Source of the DNA: Mesostigma viride
Lineage: Eukaryota > Streptophyta > Mesostigmatophyceae > Mesostigmatales > Mesostigmataceae
Assembly (NCBI GenBank): GCA_009746045.1
Contig: RPFO01000213.1
Location: 600,564 to 659,063 of the forward strand
Reading direction: 5' to 3'
Length of the DNA stretch: 58,500 nucleotides
Every line of letters starts with the position of its first letter. The stretch's first letter is position 1. The position numbers and the translations under genes are program-made. The notes below the pieces were generated by a model that searched no databases, was not told the origin of the DNA, and worked only from the letters and a program-made list of their open reading frames with translations. Shown piece by piece: positions 41,677-52,084 of this stretch.

Positions 41677-43415
41677 GGCGACGTGCTTTCAGGCAGAGTA
41701 GAAAAAGATAGCTCGCGGAATGCAGAGAAACTGAGCGAATCTTAAAGACGATGAGTAAATGATACTACTTCGTAGCGGAGTTCGCGTTTTTTGCAGTGTC
41801 GATGATTTTATTGATGACCATCGCCATGGGGGTCCAATCTGATGTTTTCGTCGAGAGGAATAAATTAGAATGCACGCTGGCGGCGGTGATTGTCAGGTTT
41901 TATGGGCTTTACCTAGCGTCAAGGATGCGTTTAAATCGTTATTGGTAAAGCTTTAAAAAATTTGCTGGGTTTTGGCAAGATTTCCGTCATGATCGGTAAG
42001 ACACTCTCCAGGCTCGCGGGATGCGCGTCTTATTATTCCATGGAAGGTTGTTCTTTCTTGTGCCGCTGGGCGAAGGACAATTCCGGTAATGGTACGATCG
42101 TGTGATCAACGTGACCCTATGAATGTTTCGCTTCCTGTATGGGTTATCAACGCAAGTTTTCGGCTTCTTTCCGTGCAGTTAGCGCCAGGTATAATGCCAT
42201 TCCGTGCTGCGCATCGCCAGATTCCTGGCACCTTTCAGTGGTTTTTATGTACGTTGCATGGCTGGGATGTGTCAAAGCGTGACCGTGGCATATCGTCAAG
42301 TTGTCAGGGATTTGCTGAGTGGTTTCTTGGAAGGAGATTGCTAACAGCACTCAGTTTTGTGTGAATATTGACGCGGCCTTTCTTAGCAGAGGCTTCATTG
42401 TGGTCATTAGAGGCTCACACGCTTGAGTTTGTTTCTTGGCAAACAATTGCGCTGGAAAGAAAGGTGGCAGTGGTTTTCCTGAGGGGCATACTGCATGGGT
42501 GGAACTGCACGTAGGTAGGGGTTATCGTTGTCTTGTTGGCCTTTCTCCCACTAAAATGGGAGAGCCCTAATTCATATGCTAGCAAGGCAAGGTAACCATG
42601 GTAAGAAGCCTTGGCAAGCAGCATGTATGATAATTCTGCTTTCTCTGTGGACTGTCTGTTGTTACCCTTGTTGGGCAATTAGTGGATATGGCTTTCTAGG
42701 GTGTGTTTGAGCTTGGTTTTGGGATGATGCCCACACCATAAACCTGGAATATGCTTTAGAAGTGTTGGCTAGGCATGTAGAGCTACCTGCCTCATTGTTG
42801 TGCACACACGCAACAGGTTGCCCGTGTCGAGGTAAGGCAAGGGCACATGACGTGCCCAGCCACCTCCTTGTACATTTTGGTCGAATTGGGCATGGTCAGG
42901 AGCCTTTTGGATGGCATAGGAAGTGTTAGTGTGCCTTAATACTCACTAATGCCTTCCTTAGCGTCTGCACAGGTGGCCAACTGCCAAAATTAATAACTGC
43001 TACAGCTGAGCTCAGAATGCCACCAAACTTTGACAGTGCCTTCTATGGTCATGACAGAATTTGACTTGCGCTTTTCAGGCCTAATTGATGTGTTATGAGT
43101 GTGTATGGGGACGCCCCGCCTAAAAAAGCGTATTTTTGGCCCAAAAATTAATAACTCAAAGGGATGTGCTGATTTTGTTGATCCAATTAGGTAGAAACAA
43201 TGTCCCATGACATTTTTATATGGGGTGTGCTTTTTTCATGCAACTGGTTCTCCCACTGTTCTGGGCAAGATGTGCCCCGGACAGCGTTTTTTTCTATTTT
43301 TAGCTCATAGCCGGTGTATGGCTGGGGGTAGTACCCCCAACAAGTGCTGGTATGCATGCCCAAACATCATGTTTATGGTCCCCAAACATCATTTGAACAG
43401 TGGTTGTCAGTTGCA
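41677..43415 (-). repeat. 5' LTR plus leader of element E
   Basis: Inverted homologue of the D leader/LTR (20,914-22,661). On the minus strand it begins about TGCAACTGACAACC (43,415) and ends at the gag ATG. Divergence from D is clear, so the two are different insertions or an old duplication. ORFs within are short and unconvincing. Confidence 0.55.
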
Positions 43416-43454
43416 TTTCTGTAGTTATTAGGGGGGGTAAGTTTTGATATATTT

Positions 43455-44083
43455 CTATGGGACCCTCCCCTTAAAGGGGATCTGGCCCCAACCGTTAACA
43501 TAGACCTCACCTGCGTCCTGGGACGCAGGGGTCGGGTTCGCGCCGAGGCTCATGCCTGCCAGCGCCCTCCCGACAGAGGTGTTGCCGGACGATGACCTCG
43601 TCTGGCCGGAGGTCACCTCTCTCCTAGGAGAGGGTGAAGCCTCCCCCTCCTCCGAAGAGGAGGAATCCTCTTCCACCTGTCGCCCTGGGGCGGGTGGCAT
43701 GAGGTGGCAGCGGGGCAACCTCGGACTCGTTGCGAGTCCCGGTGCCCCTGTTCCCCTGGGGGGCAGACGCCTCGGCATCGACAGCTTCACGCTGCCGGCG
43801 AGGGGTGTCCGCCACCACCTGGCATGCGATAGGTGACATTGTCGTCACGCTCACGCAGTGGGGAACTGCGAGGAGAAATTCTCCTCTGAGACGCCGTGAA
43901 AGGCAGTCTCGCGGTGATGGGGGGCTCCCGGTTAGCGGGAGGCCGACCCCGACCGTTTCCTGCCCCTCCCTGCTGAAGGGTGGGGCGGACATTGTTGTTT
44001 TTCGCATCCGAGTTCTTCGGCGCCATTTCAAAATCCAAGTTAGATATAGATGTACGTCGGAGACGTTGGGGGACTCAGTGTGA
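43455..44083 (-). pseudogene. Gag N-terminal fragment of another copia-like element
   Basis: Overlapping minus frames (44,038-43,787, 44,031-43,624, 43,790-43,455) start MAPKNSDAKNNNVRPTLQQGG and continue through Pro/Arg-rich sequence to a serine/glutamate stretch (VEEDSSSSEEGEASPSP). The beginning resembles the gag start of element A in character. It is cut off by the LTR of E at about 43,440. Frameshifts present. Confidence 0.45.
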
Positions 44084-45310
44084 GAATGATGGATGCAGCA
44101 ACGCCAGGGATCGGGCGTTCCTTGTCATTATTATTCACTCCATATGTGGGCACACATTATATGTCGTGGACACATCACTCCCACGAGTTCCCTAGGACAA
44201 CTGGACTACGCTCAATTGTCCGCCACGTGTCCAGGTTCTAGAGGCTTCTAGACCTGGAGCAACGTTACTACGCACAACGTCCACTAGACTAGTTGCTAGC
44301 TACGTAACTTGCGTACACGTGTGTGCGTCGCGCCACAACCGGCGCTCGGCACCGTTATTCAGTCTCCGCCAGAATAACTCCGGTCACATTGTATGTTCCC
44401 CTGTGTGGCTCCGGCCACAAGTCAGCCTCGAGGTATCTCAGCTAACTCTCCCAGAGGCCAGGGCTGCCCTTCTTTTGGAACTTCAATGAGGTTTTACCCA
44501 AAGATTAGTCCAGAGCCAACATTGGTTCCAAGGCCCAGCCCTGACCCAGATGTCAGCCCCCAACCCTTTCTTTTGGGAACCTGGTTGAGGAGTAAAGTGA
44601 GGTCTCTACATCCAGGCAGCTGAACTTGGACAGAGGAAGTTATGATACGTATTATTGTGAGTTCCTGGTCCTTTCCAGTTATCACAGGCGCCCGTATCAG
44701 AGGCGCCCGCTCACAACCATTCCCCTTCCTTTTCATTCAACAGACACGGATAGAGCCCAGTTAATGCTTGCCAAGATGGGGAGCCCATGTCCTCACTGAG
44801 GGATAAACTCAGGATTCACACATGCCAGGCTGTGGTCAGCTGGGGAATCGAACCCCACCCCATATCCTCCAGGTTTGGAACAGCTCCTGGAACTGTACAT
44901 TACAAACAAACATGAAATGGAGATAACACGATTATGACTTATTAATATAGAGAGAATAACCCATAATGAGGCTCCCTGGCAACCACGTCCAACATGGTCA
45001 CACAACCAGGGTTTTATTAGCATGCAACAGGTTGGTTACAGAGAATATAAACAAATGTACAGCAACCTGTAAGAGCCAACATTTGGGCTGCCCTTTCAGG
45101 GTCCATTCCATGAAGACCCAAGGCCGGTTACAAGGTCCTTAAGACCCTTCTGCAACCCCATGACAGGGCCAGGCGATATTCTCAGCCAGGGGAGTGACTC
45201 CACCCTGACCCCTGTTCAGCAGGGTGTACGAACCCTGAAGAACCTGCTGTCAGCCATTTCTGGCTACCCAGCCCACCGGGACACATCCCACCTCAGAGCA
45301 AGGCGTTGGT
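44084..45310. other. Leader/LTR-like region left of element C
   Basis: No gene supported. On the minus strand it follows the RNase H of C and precedes the 44,031 gag start, so a leader and LTR are expected. GTGAGTTCCTGGTCCT near 44,657 resembles GTGAGCTCCTGGTCCT at 51,071 in the leader of C, suggesting related leaders. LTR ends not resolved. Confidence 0.4.
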
Positions 45311-45314
45311 CTCC

Positions 45315-46009
45315 CTAGCACCCCACCATGGGGCCCATGAGCCCACGGAGCAGAGGGTACTGCTGCACGGCCTTCTCCTCAAGCTTGGTGAGAGCATCTG
45401 CAGGGTTATCCAGGCCAGCCACATGTTCAATGTCAGCTAAGCAGGACAGTGCCTTGAGCAACAGATAATCAAGGTCCCTGCTTCTGGCCAGCTGCCTGTG
45501 CACGAACTGCACCATGCCCATGCTGCCAGTTTTCACCAGTGTGTGCATCTGCAACCGACAGGAAGCTACCTTACATAGCTGGTAGAAAAGCTCCCTCAAG
45601 TAAAGGGCTGTGTGCAGCCCCTCACAGATTGCCCTGCACTCAGCAATGTCACTGCTGGGGTTACCCTATTCTGCAACCGACTGTACCAGCAGACCAGAGA
45701 GGACTGTTCCTGCACCAGGGTGATTAATGCTGCTGCCCGCCCCCTGACCTCTGTGACCTTCCTACTATCCATAGAACTGTCCACATAGAGAACCATGTCA
45801 AAGGGCCTGTACTAATCCAAAGGACCCAAGATGAGAGGTGGAGACATCCTCACAGATTGCATCACACTCTCAACACCCACCTCGACCAGCTGGGAATCTG
45901 TCAACCGACTCAAGACCAGCAGGTCAGGCGCACAAATGCTAGCCAACCATGCCAACATACCGCGTATGGTAGCACCCCTTGGCCGGGTAATGGGCTCCTG
46001 CAGGGACAC
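45315..46009 (-). pseudogene. RT end and RNase H of element C
   Basis: Frames 46,009-45,812 (TIRGMLAWLASICAPDLLVLSRLTD), 45,796-45,596 (VDSSMDSRKVTEVRG, with the first RNase H acidic motif) and 45,599-45,315 (QMHTLVKTGSMGMVQFV, HVAGLDNPADALTKLEE). The sequence parallels A and B. Breaks near 45,800 and 45,600. Confidence 0.7.
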
Positions 46010-46019
46010 TTAACACAGC

Positions 46020-46930
46020 AGGCACACTTATCAAAGAAAGGTGGTATTGTTCGCCATGTCTCCCTAGCCTCTTCCTGGTCACCCTTGAGAAAAGCCCCCT
46101 TGAAATCTATCAAAGCAGAGCCATAGGCAATGCCTTTGACCAGGAAGGATAAGAAAACACACAACAACATTCTCCACGTGTCATGCAGCATCCCTGGTGT
46201 ATAGAGCTCCTCATCTGCTATCTGTCTAGTGCCATGGTACTCGGTTGCAATTGGTCTGACATGTGGCACCTCGACACCATCTACCTGTTTGAGCTTGAGG
46301 ACAAACATCAATCTGAGCAGCTGGTGATCCTCAGGGAGGACCTCTACAGGCTCTGCACAGTTGGCAATCATCCACTCATGCCCAGAAGCAACGAAGCCAG
46401 GAGTCCATGCCTTAGCCATCTTGGGGCTTTGCATCATCTCCACTAGCTTGCGCCAAGGTACAGGACTCGTTCCAGGGATCTGGTACCTCTGCACCCCCAA
46501 CTGGCGTGGGTCAAACGTAGTTGGGATGATCAGCAGGTCCTGAGCAATGGGCTCCTTAGAATCAGGCCCCTCCACTGCAACACCCTTCACAGCCCTTACA
46601 GCCACACTAAGTCCCTGGGAGTAGCGATATCTCTGGAGGGGTAAACTACCCTGCCCTTCTAGTGCCAATTCCTCAGAGGTTATCGTCACCCCCGGCTGGC
46701 ATAAGAAATTCTGCCCCAGTATGGCTGGACCCTCATAGCCCTCTACCACACAGAACACAGTGGGCACCCCCAGAATAGGCACACTCACCTCCCCCAGAAC
46801 TTTCATGGACACATTCCCGAGAAATCAGACACGGCTGGGCAACCGGCTACAGACATCCGCAACCCTGCAGCATCCTCAGCCCTCAGAATGGACACCTGCG
46901 AGTTGGTATCCACCTCTAATGTTGCTGCCC
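46020..46930 (-). pseudogene. Protease and RT N-terminal part of element C
   Basis: End of the previous frame gives LEVDTNSQVSILRAEDAAGL (DTN in place of D-T/S-G). Frame 46,812 continues VPILGVPTVFCVVEGYEGPAILGQNFLCQPGVTI, matching the second half of the protease fold. The RT then starts: LMFVLKLKQVDGVEVPHVRPIATEY, EELYTPG, ALIDFKGAFLKGD. After that the frame runs into unrelated sequence at about 46,050. Confidence 0.72.
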
Positions 46931-48496
46931 AGCATGACCCCCACCCCGTGAGCTTAGATACCTTGGGATCACGCTTGCCGCTCATCAGTGCCCGGATGAC
47001 GTCCGCCATGAGGAGCCCCTTGGGCTTTGGTCCAGCCCTGGCCCCCACTGGCCTTGTGACAGTTGCTGCAGCAGATTCCAGCTCACCCTCGTCCATCCAG
47101 GACAGACCATCATCCAAGCATGGAGGGTTAGCATCTACTGCCTGGCTCTCCTCCTGAGCCTCAACCTCCAAGGGAGGCTCAGGGCCGTCTACAGGCCAGA
47201 TTGCACATGGCCTCTTCTCTCGGATGTGAGCCCAGGACAACCTGTACACGCGCCTAGGATCCTTGTCCAAGGCTACCAGACAAGAATGGTTGGCCTCATC
47301 CAACTGGGTTACCAGCCCATCCTGCCACTTGCCACGCTTGCCTGGTATTGATGGCTCCTTCCACATCCTGACCCCCATTCCCACATGGGGCCTCAGCATT
47401 TTCCAGCCCTTGTCCTTGCGCCTCAGCCGAGCAAACACTCTATCTGCCTTTCTCAGGCAGGCACCCACTACCTCTGGGGACAACAACCCAAACTGCGCTG
47501 CTAAGGGAGAGACTGCCACACCATCATAGTAATAGTTTACCCTGTGGTTAAGCTGTTCCTCAATCCCCTTGCACCAGGCTGCCTTTTCCAAAGCAGATGC
47601 TACCACTGGCACAGTCTTTGCTGCTAGCACCACTGTCTTTACCTCACGGATAGATCTCTCTACAGCCCCTGCTGCCCATGACTCTCTCTAGGGACCACTA
47701 CCAGCTTACACGGAAGCTGATCAGCATGCTTTCTCAAGCAGTCAAACTGCAAGTCAGCTTGCACCAAGGTGTACACCCCAAAGCATGGCAACAAAGACTG
47801 GAGACCCAACAACAAGTGATGCTCATCCATGCCAGGCAGGATGGTCAACAGCCTATACCGGCTGAACCTATCCACCCCCACCAACAGATACAAACCACGA
47901 ATGTGCTGTATATCTACTTGGATATCTCCCCGCTCTCTAGCAGGCTCTCTAGCGTGGGACCGTGGTGGGTGAATCTGATTCTCCTGACAGACACAGTTCT
48001 CAGCAGCTGCAGTGCAGGCCTCCAACAGAGGCTGCTTACCTAGCTTCCAAGCAAACATTTCTGCCTGTTTAGAGTGCCCAAATACATGGTGTAGAGTATG
48101 CCCAGCGGCTGCATAGCTCAACCCCCTAGCAGTCTCACTGCATAAGGAGGAACTAGGACCTGGCTGTGTGCGCGGGACCGCACGACCCACCTCCTGCTCC
48201 TTGGAACCAGGGACCTCCACAGCTTGACTCCCAGAGCCAACAGTGGTTCCCTCGGCGCCAGCAGGACTTTCCAGCTGAGCTGCTTGACTCCCAGAGCCAA
48301 CACTCACTGAAGACCCTGTACCTGCCACAGGCCCAGGGAATTGCACTGCTGCAGCAGCGACATTGCAATCATGTGGAAGAACAAGCCCATCAGTATTCCC
48401 AACCCCCTGCTGCTGAACAGGAGGTGCACCCCTATCATCCATATTTACAAGTGCCACCTGCCCCACCTGGGGTGGCTGACTATTTACATGGGGCAC
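46931..48496 (-). pseudogene. Integrase of element C
   Basis: Frame 48,496-47,660: His/Cys module (GHTLHHVFGHSKQAEMF...ENCVC), then DIQVDIQHIRGLYLLVGVDRFSRYRLLTILPGMD with the first Asp, LVQADLQFDCLRKH with the second, and VPRESHGQQG. Frame 47,633-46,803 continues after a short break with VLAAKTVPVV..., YYYDGVAVSPLAAQFGLLSPEVVG and the C-terminal module (KRGKWQDGLVTQLDEANHSCLVALD...YRLSWAHIREK). Between the frames VERSIREVKT supplies the Glu. Confidence 0.75.
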
Positions 48497-48505
48497 TGCA
48501 CTAAG

Positions 48506-49906
48506 TCACGGCTTCCTGGACTGACCACCTGCTCCTGCAGCATTGGCCAGATCAGGGCAATCACGGCGCCAGTGACCTGTCTTACCACAGCCAAAGCACT
48601 TATCCTCCTTCCCAGCCTGGGCCTTCCTCTGACCCCCCTGGTTCGGGTTGCCTGGCTTATTCTGGTTGCCTTGGCCCTGGCTCTTGCCTTGCCCTTGGCT
48701 ACCTCCCCCCTGCTGTCCCCCTTGGTGACCACCAGCCTGCTTCTGACCCTTGTTCTGAGCCCCTTGCTGCTGGCCCTTGCCACCTTGGTTCCCACCCCCC
48801 CTGCGCCTCCCAGCCCTCTGACGCCTGCTAGGACGAGGACCTCCCTGGGCTGCCTGCCCTGGGGCATCCCCCTGCACCTGGCTAGCGGAGGCTGAAGCAC
48901 CTGAGGTCTGAATGGTTTTACAAGCAGGGGCAGATGGGCGAATGCTCAAGACTACCCTCTCTAAGGCAGCCAGCGACCCATCTGTCTGATCTGCAAACAG
49001 CCTAGCTGCATTGCGACCATCCACACTGAGCCCCATACGATCCATGAAATAATCCACCACAGCCCTGATGGGGATCTTGAAGCCCTGGCTAGACCCCTTC
49101 TCCACAATGCGAAGGAGCCTCTGCCATTCCTCAGCTATGGTGCCCCTGATCTCAAACGTATCATAGGCCAGCTTGTAGTGATTAGTGAGGTTGAGGACTT
49201 TGTCAGAAAACTCTTGACGCAGGCCCAGGAGAAACTGCTCCCAAGAGAGCTTATCCTTCACTGCAGACCTGGCTTTGTCCCTCACACGCTCAGAAGAATC
49301 CCTATTCACTGAGGAAGCATGGAACACCTGGACGAGATTGACAGTGGGATCTACGGAGTAGGTGACTAGCTCCATATCCTCTAACCACTTGTCTAACTCC
49401 TCCTGACTCACGGGTGGCTTCAGAGGCTTCTGGCCGTTCATCACGGCTACAGCACTCATGTGGGGCCTAGTTCCTGGCAACGCGCGAGCATCACTACCCA
49501 CAGCAGAAGCCCCAGCACCCCCAGCCATAGCGTCTACAGAAACATGAGGAGGAACGACTGCCTCGGCCACACGGGCCGTCTTACCACCGTTGGCCTGCAG
49601 CCCCTCCCCTTGGCCTTCTCCAGTCAGCTCAATGCTGTCCGTTGGCCCTTCTGCGCGCTCCTTCCCCCGAGCTTCCTCCTTTCGCTTCCGGTACCGCGTC
49701 CTTTGCCCCGCCACGCCCTCCATCGTGGGAATCGCCTCCCCTTCTGGCTGGCCGACTGCTGGCACTGACGCTCCCGCCTCTCCACCCTCCATCGCAACCG
49801 CCTTGCTCCCGCCGCCGACCCCGTTCTTGCCCTTAAGCATTATGGGCACAGACACAAGATGGCAGCAATGAAAGCAACGCCCTCTATCCTCACGAAGCCT
49901 CCCCAC
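48506..49906 (-). CDS. Gag with CCHC zinc knuckle, element C
   Basis: 466-residue frame, probably the C-terminal two thirds of gag. A helical middle (VSQEELDKWLEDMELVTY, LSWEQFLLGLRQEFSDKVLNLTNHYKLAYDTFEIRGTIAEEWQRLL) matches the general retrotransposon gag pattern. A long Gln/Gly/Lys-rich tract follows (GGNQGGKGQQQGAQNK...). The knuckle near the end is CFGCGKTGHWRRDC (C-x2-C-x4-H-x4-C). Intact over its length. RNA packaging inferred. Confidence 0.78.
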   Translation of the reverse strand: MGRLREDRGRCFHCCHLVSVPIMLKGKNGVGGGSKAVAMEGGEAGASVPAVGQPEGEAIPTMEGVAGQRTRYRKRKEEARGKERAEGPTDSIELTGEGQGEGLQANGGKTARVAEAVVPPHVSVDAMAGGAGASAVGSDARALPGTRPHMSAVAVMNGQKPLKPPVSQEELDKWLEDMELVTYSVDPTVNLVQVFHASSVNRDSSERVRDKARSAVKDKLSWEQFLLGLRQEFSDKVLNLTNHYKLAYDTFEIRGTIAEEWQRLLRIVEKGSSQGFKIPIRAVVDYFMDRMGLSVDGRNAARLFADQTDGSLAALERVVLSIRPSAPACKTIQTSGASASASQVQGDAPGQAAQGGPRPSRRQRAGRRRGGGNQGGKGQQQGAQNKGQKQAGGHQGGQQGGGSQGQGKSQGQGNQNKPGNPNQGGQRKAQAGKEDKCFGCGKTGHWRRDCPDLANAAGAGGQSRKP

Positions 49907-51007
49907 CTGGCTCGGCCTCCTGGCTCAGCCTGGCTTGTTTGGACTCACGCTCCTGCTGCTCTCTCACGCCCGCAGGTTCTGCAACCGGTGTAACAGGACG
50001 ACGCGCGACTGCCAAGTCCGCGTTGAAGACACCGTAGACGCACCCCACCGGTCGCTGGCTGTCTTGTTGACGTTCCACAGCGACCCTGGGCTCACTAGGA
50101 TTCCGGAACCACTGCTGGTTCCTCACCCACCGCGTGTCTCCGTTAGCGAGCTGGTTCTGCTCACCTCGCCCCGCCCGATCGTATTCGTGCACTGAATCCC
50201 TAGGAAGGTTTAGCTCTGAGCCCTGCTCAGCCTCGCGGATCTGCTGCGCTGTCCTCACCACTATCCCCCTCGGGCGATCAGTGTAGGTATGGAAGATGTT
50301 ATCTGGCGACCTCGCAGCCCCGGCCTCAATCGTTACCGACAGACCTGGTGCCGATGCCGCCCTCGCGCGTCGAGGAGTATCCAAAAATGTGAAGATTCCA
50401 GGTGGGTTGGTGGTGATCACAAACCTGTCTGCCTGCCCCCTTGCCTCTTGCAAAAGCACAGCAACTAAATTCTCAACAGTTTGCGAAAACACTTCAGCCG
50501 ATACCCACGGATTGATCTCCTCACGTCTCCTCGCTTCCCGGATCTCGTCTGTCTCTGGAATTCCCTCGCCCAGCACCGCCGTAGCCACCCAGTGGTTAAA
50601 AAGGCGCGTGCTTCCCAAGGCTATAGCCACAATCTGGCTACACGCTTCTCTCGCAAGGTCAAGGCTTGCTGGCGTAATATGACCCCCCTGATACGCCACC
50701 TCAACGCCGCTAGCTGTGATAGCCAACGCGTCGCGTAGCCGCACCAGTTCTTCAATGGCCACCCGCCCAGCTTCCCCTGGCGCGCTTGTCACGCGGGCCC
50801 TTTGCACTATAGGATCCGCTGCAGCCGCCCGGTTGCCCCCCCCGAAACTGCGACCCAACCCTCGTCGGCAAGCCCTCTCGCAATGTATGCCGCCTGCACA
50901 AACGTAGGCGCACTTGCTGGCTGCCGGTATGGGTAAAAAGGAGCTTCTTGCGAGCTCTGACCTTCGTCTCCCGCGGCTGGATGGCCCGTAGACGATGCGC
51001 CAGACAT
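49890..51007 (-). pseudogene. Gag N-terminal part, element C
   Basis: Probable ATG at 51,007 (MSGASSTGHPAAGDEGQ). The frame shifts in a C8 run near 50,840-50,847 into the 51,092-49,890 frame, giving FGGGNRAAAADPIVQRARVTSAPGEAG, then helices (VAIEELVRLRDALAITASGVEVAYQGG, LAREACSQIVAIALGSTRLFNHWVA, VFSQTVENLVAVLLQEARG) and a charged C-terminus joining the next gag frame by another shift. No enzymatic motif. Confidence 0.55.
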
Positions 51008-51790
51008 GAAATGGCAGGAAATCACGAAAACAATAATACGATTTAGCGACGCCGGCCAGGCAGCTGCTGTGAGCTCCTGGTCCTTGTCGCAACTGTTAGG
51101 ACCTAGGTCGCGTAGCTTGCAACCTTTGCTCCTCGCCCCAGGTAACGCTCTCGCTGGCTTGCTCACTCCAAGTGACAACCACGGTGCGTCGGCAAAGAAC
51201 TGCCTTGACCTGCCTTAGGCCATAGCTTTATGTTACCTCATTTCCATCGTGCCCTAAGGCATCTCCCGTCGGCTCGCACAGTGCACCGCTACCTTGCCAG
51301 AGCTCGCTTACCGCTACCTTGCATCCTTGCTGCAGGCAGCGTTAAGGACCTCTGACATCCCGTGACTAGGTATCACCAGTTCCTGTCACAGCTCTGCACG
51401 GATGCGTATCCTTGCAGAGCCCGCGACTGGCCTACTGGTCTCTACTTAGCCACAGGACCGTTGCGTCCTCAGCCTCCGTGGACCTTAGTCACGTGATGGT
51501 CCAGGCAAAGCCTGTGCAGGCCCTGCCTGCCACGTGTCCTGTCCACGGCGACCTCGGTGTGCACTGCCGCCGCCGCCGGTCGGCAGTACTTCGGGACCTG
51601 ATAACTCTCATGTCCCTTGTCTGTTTCAGGCGGTCAGTACGGCGTTAGAAAGGTCTCCTCATCCTGCATCCAACTAGCACATTGGCGTCCCAATATGCTA
51701 ACTGTTAATGCTCCGTGACTCCCCAACGGCCCTAGCACGCGTCTAATTAATTAATTAATTAATTAATTAATTAATGCCATTGCGGATGGG
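51008..51790. other. Leader and presumed 5' LTR of element C
   Basis: No gene. Expected to hold the 5' LTR of C, but I could not match it convincingly to the left flank. Ends in an ATTA microsatellite. Confidence 0.4.
51744..51775. repeat. (TTAA)n microsatellite
   Basis: Eight tandem TTAA units. Confidence 0.9.
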
Positions 51791-52084
51791 AGGTCCCACG
51801 CGGAATGGGGTCATTTTAGGCGCATTTTGCAAGAAAAAAACGCTAGTTTCAATCGTCCGATCGCGTTTTTTCGCGCGAATTTGGCGTCCGATCGCGTATT
51901 TTCGAGCTAATTTGGTGTCATAATGCTTAATTCATGTCAATTTGAGCGTACATTCCACATCGAGAGGCTTGAAAGTTAGTAATTCATGTCAATTTTACGT
52001 GGAGAGGCTCGACATCATCCTAGTTACCTTTGTATTAAACATAGGACGAGCATTGCTAGCGCATGTCCAAGTGCTAACTTCCCC

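Larger units (their letters stand above)
45315..51007 (-). mobile_element. Copia-like element C (second sublineage, internally deleted)
   Basis: Minus-strand order: gag (51,007-48,506), integrase (48,496 to about 47,100), protease (about 46,930-46,700), RT start (about 46,400-46,050), then RNase H (46,009-45,315). The RT palm, including the catalytic Asp pair, is missing at about 46,010-46,050. Protein sequence is well diverged from A/B/D/E, yet the same unusual integrase-protease-RT order is present. Confidence 0.82.

Noticed and set aside
44841-44857. GGTTCGATTCCCC-like tRNA T-arm (B-box) on the minus strand
   Set aside because: No matching acceptor stem, anticodon arm or A-box at the right distance; not a tRNA, and a SINE cannot be supported.
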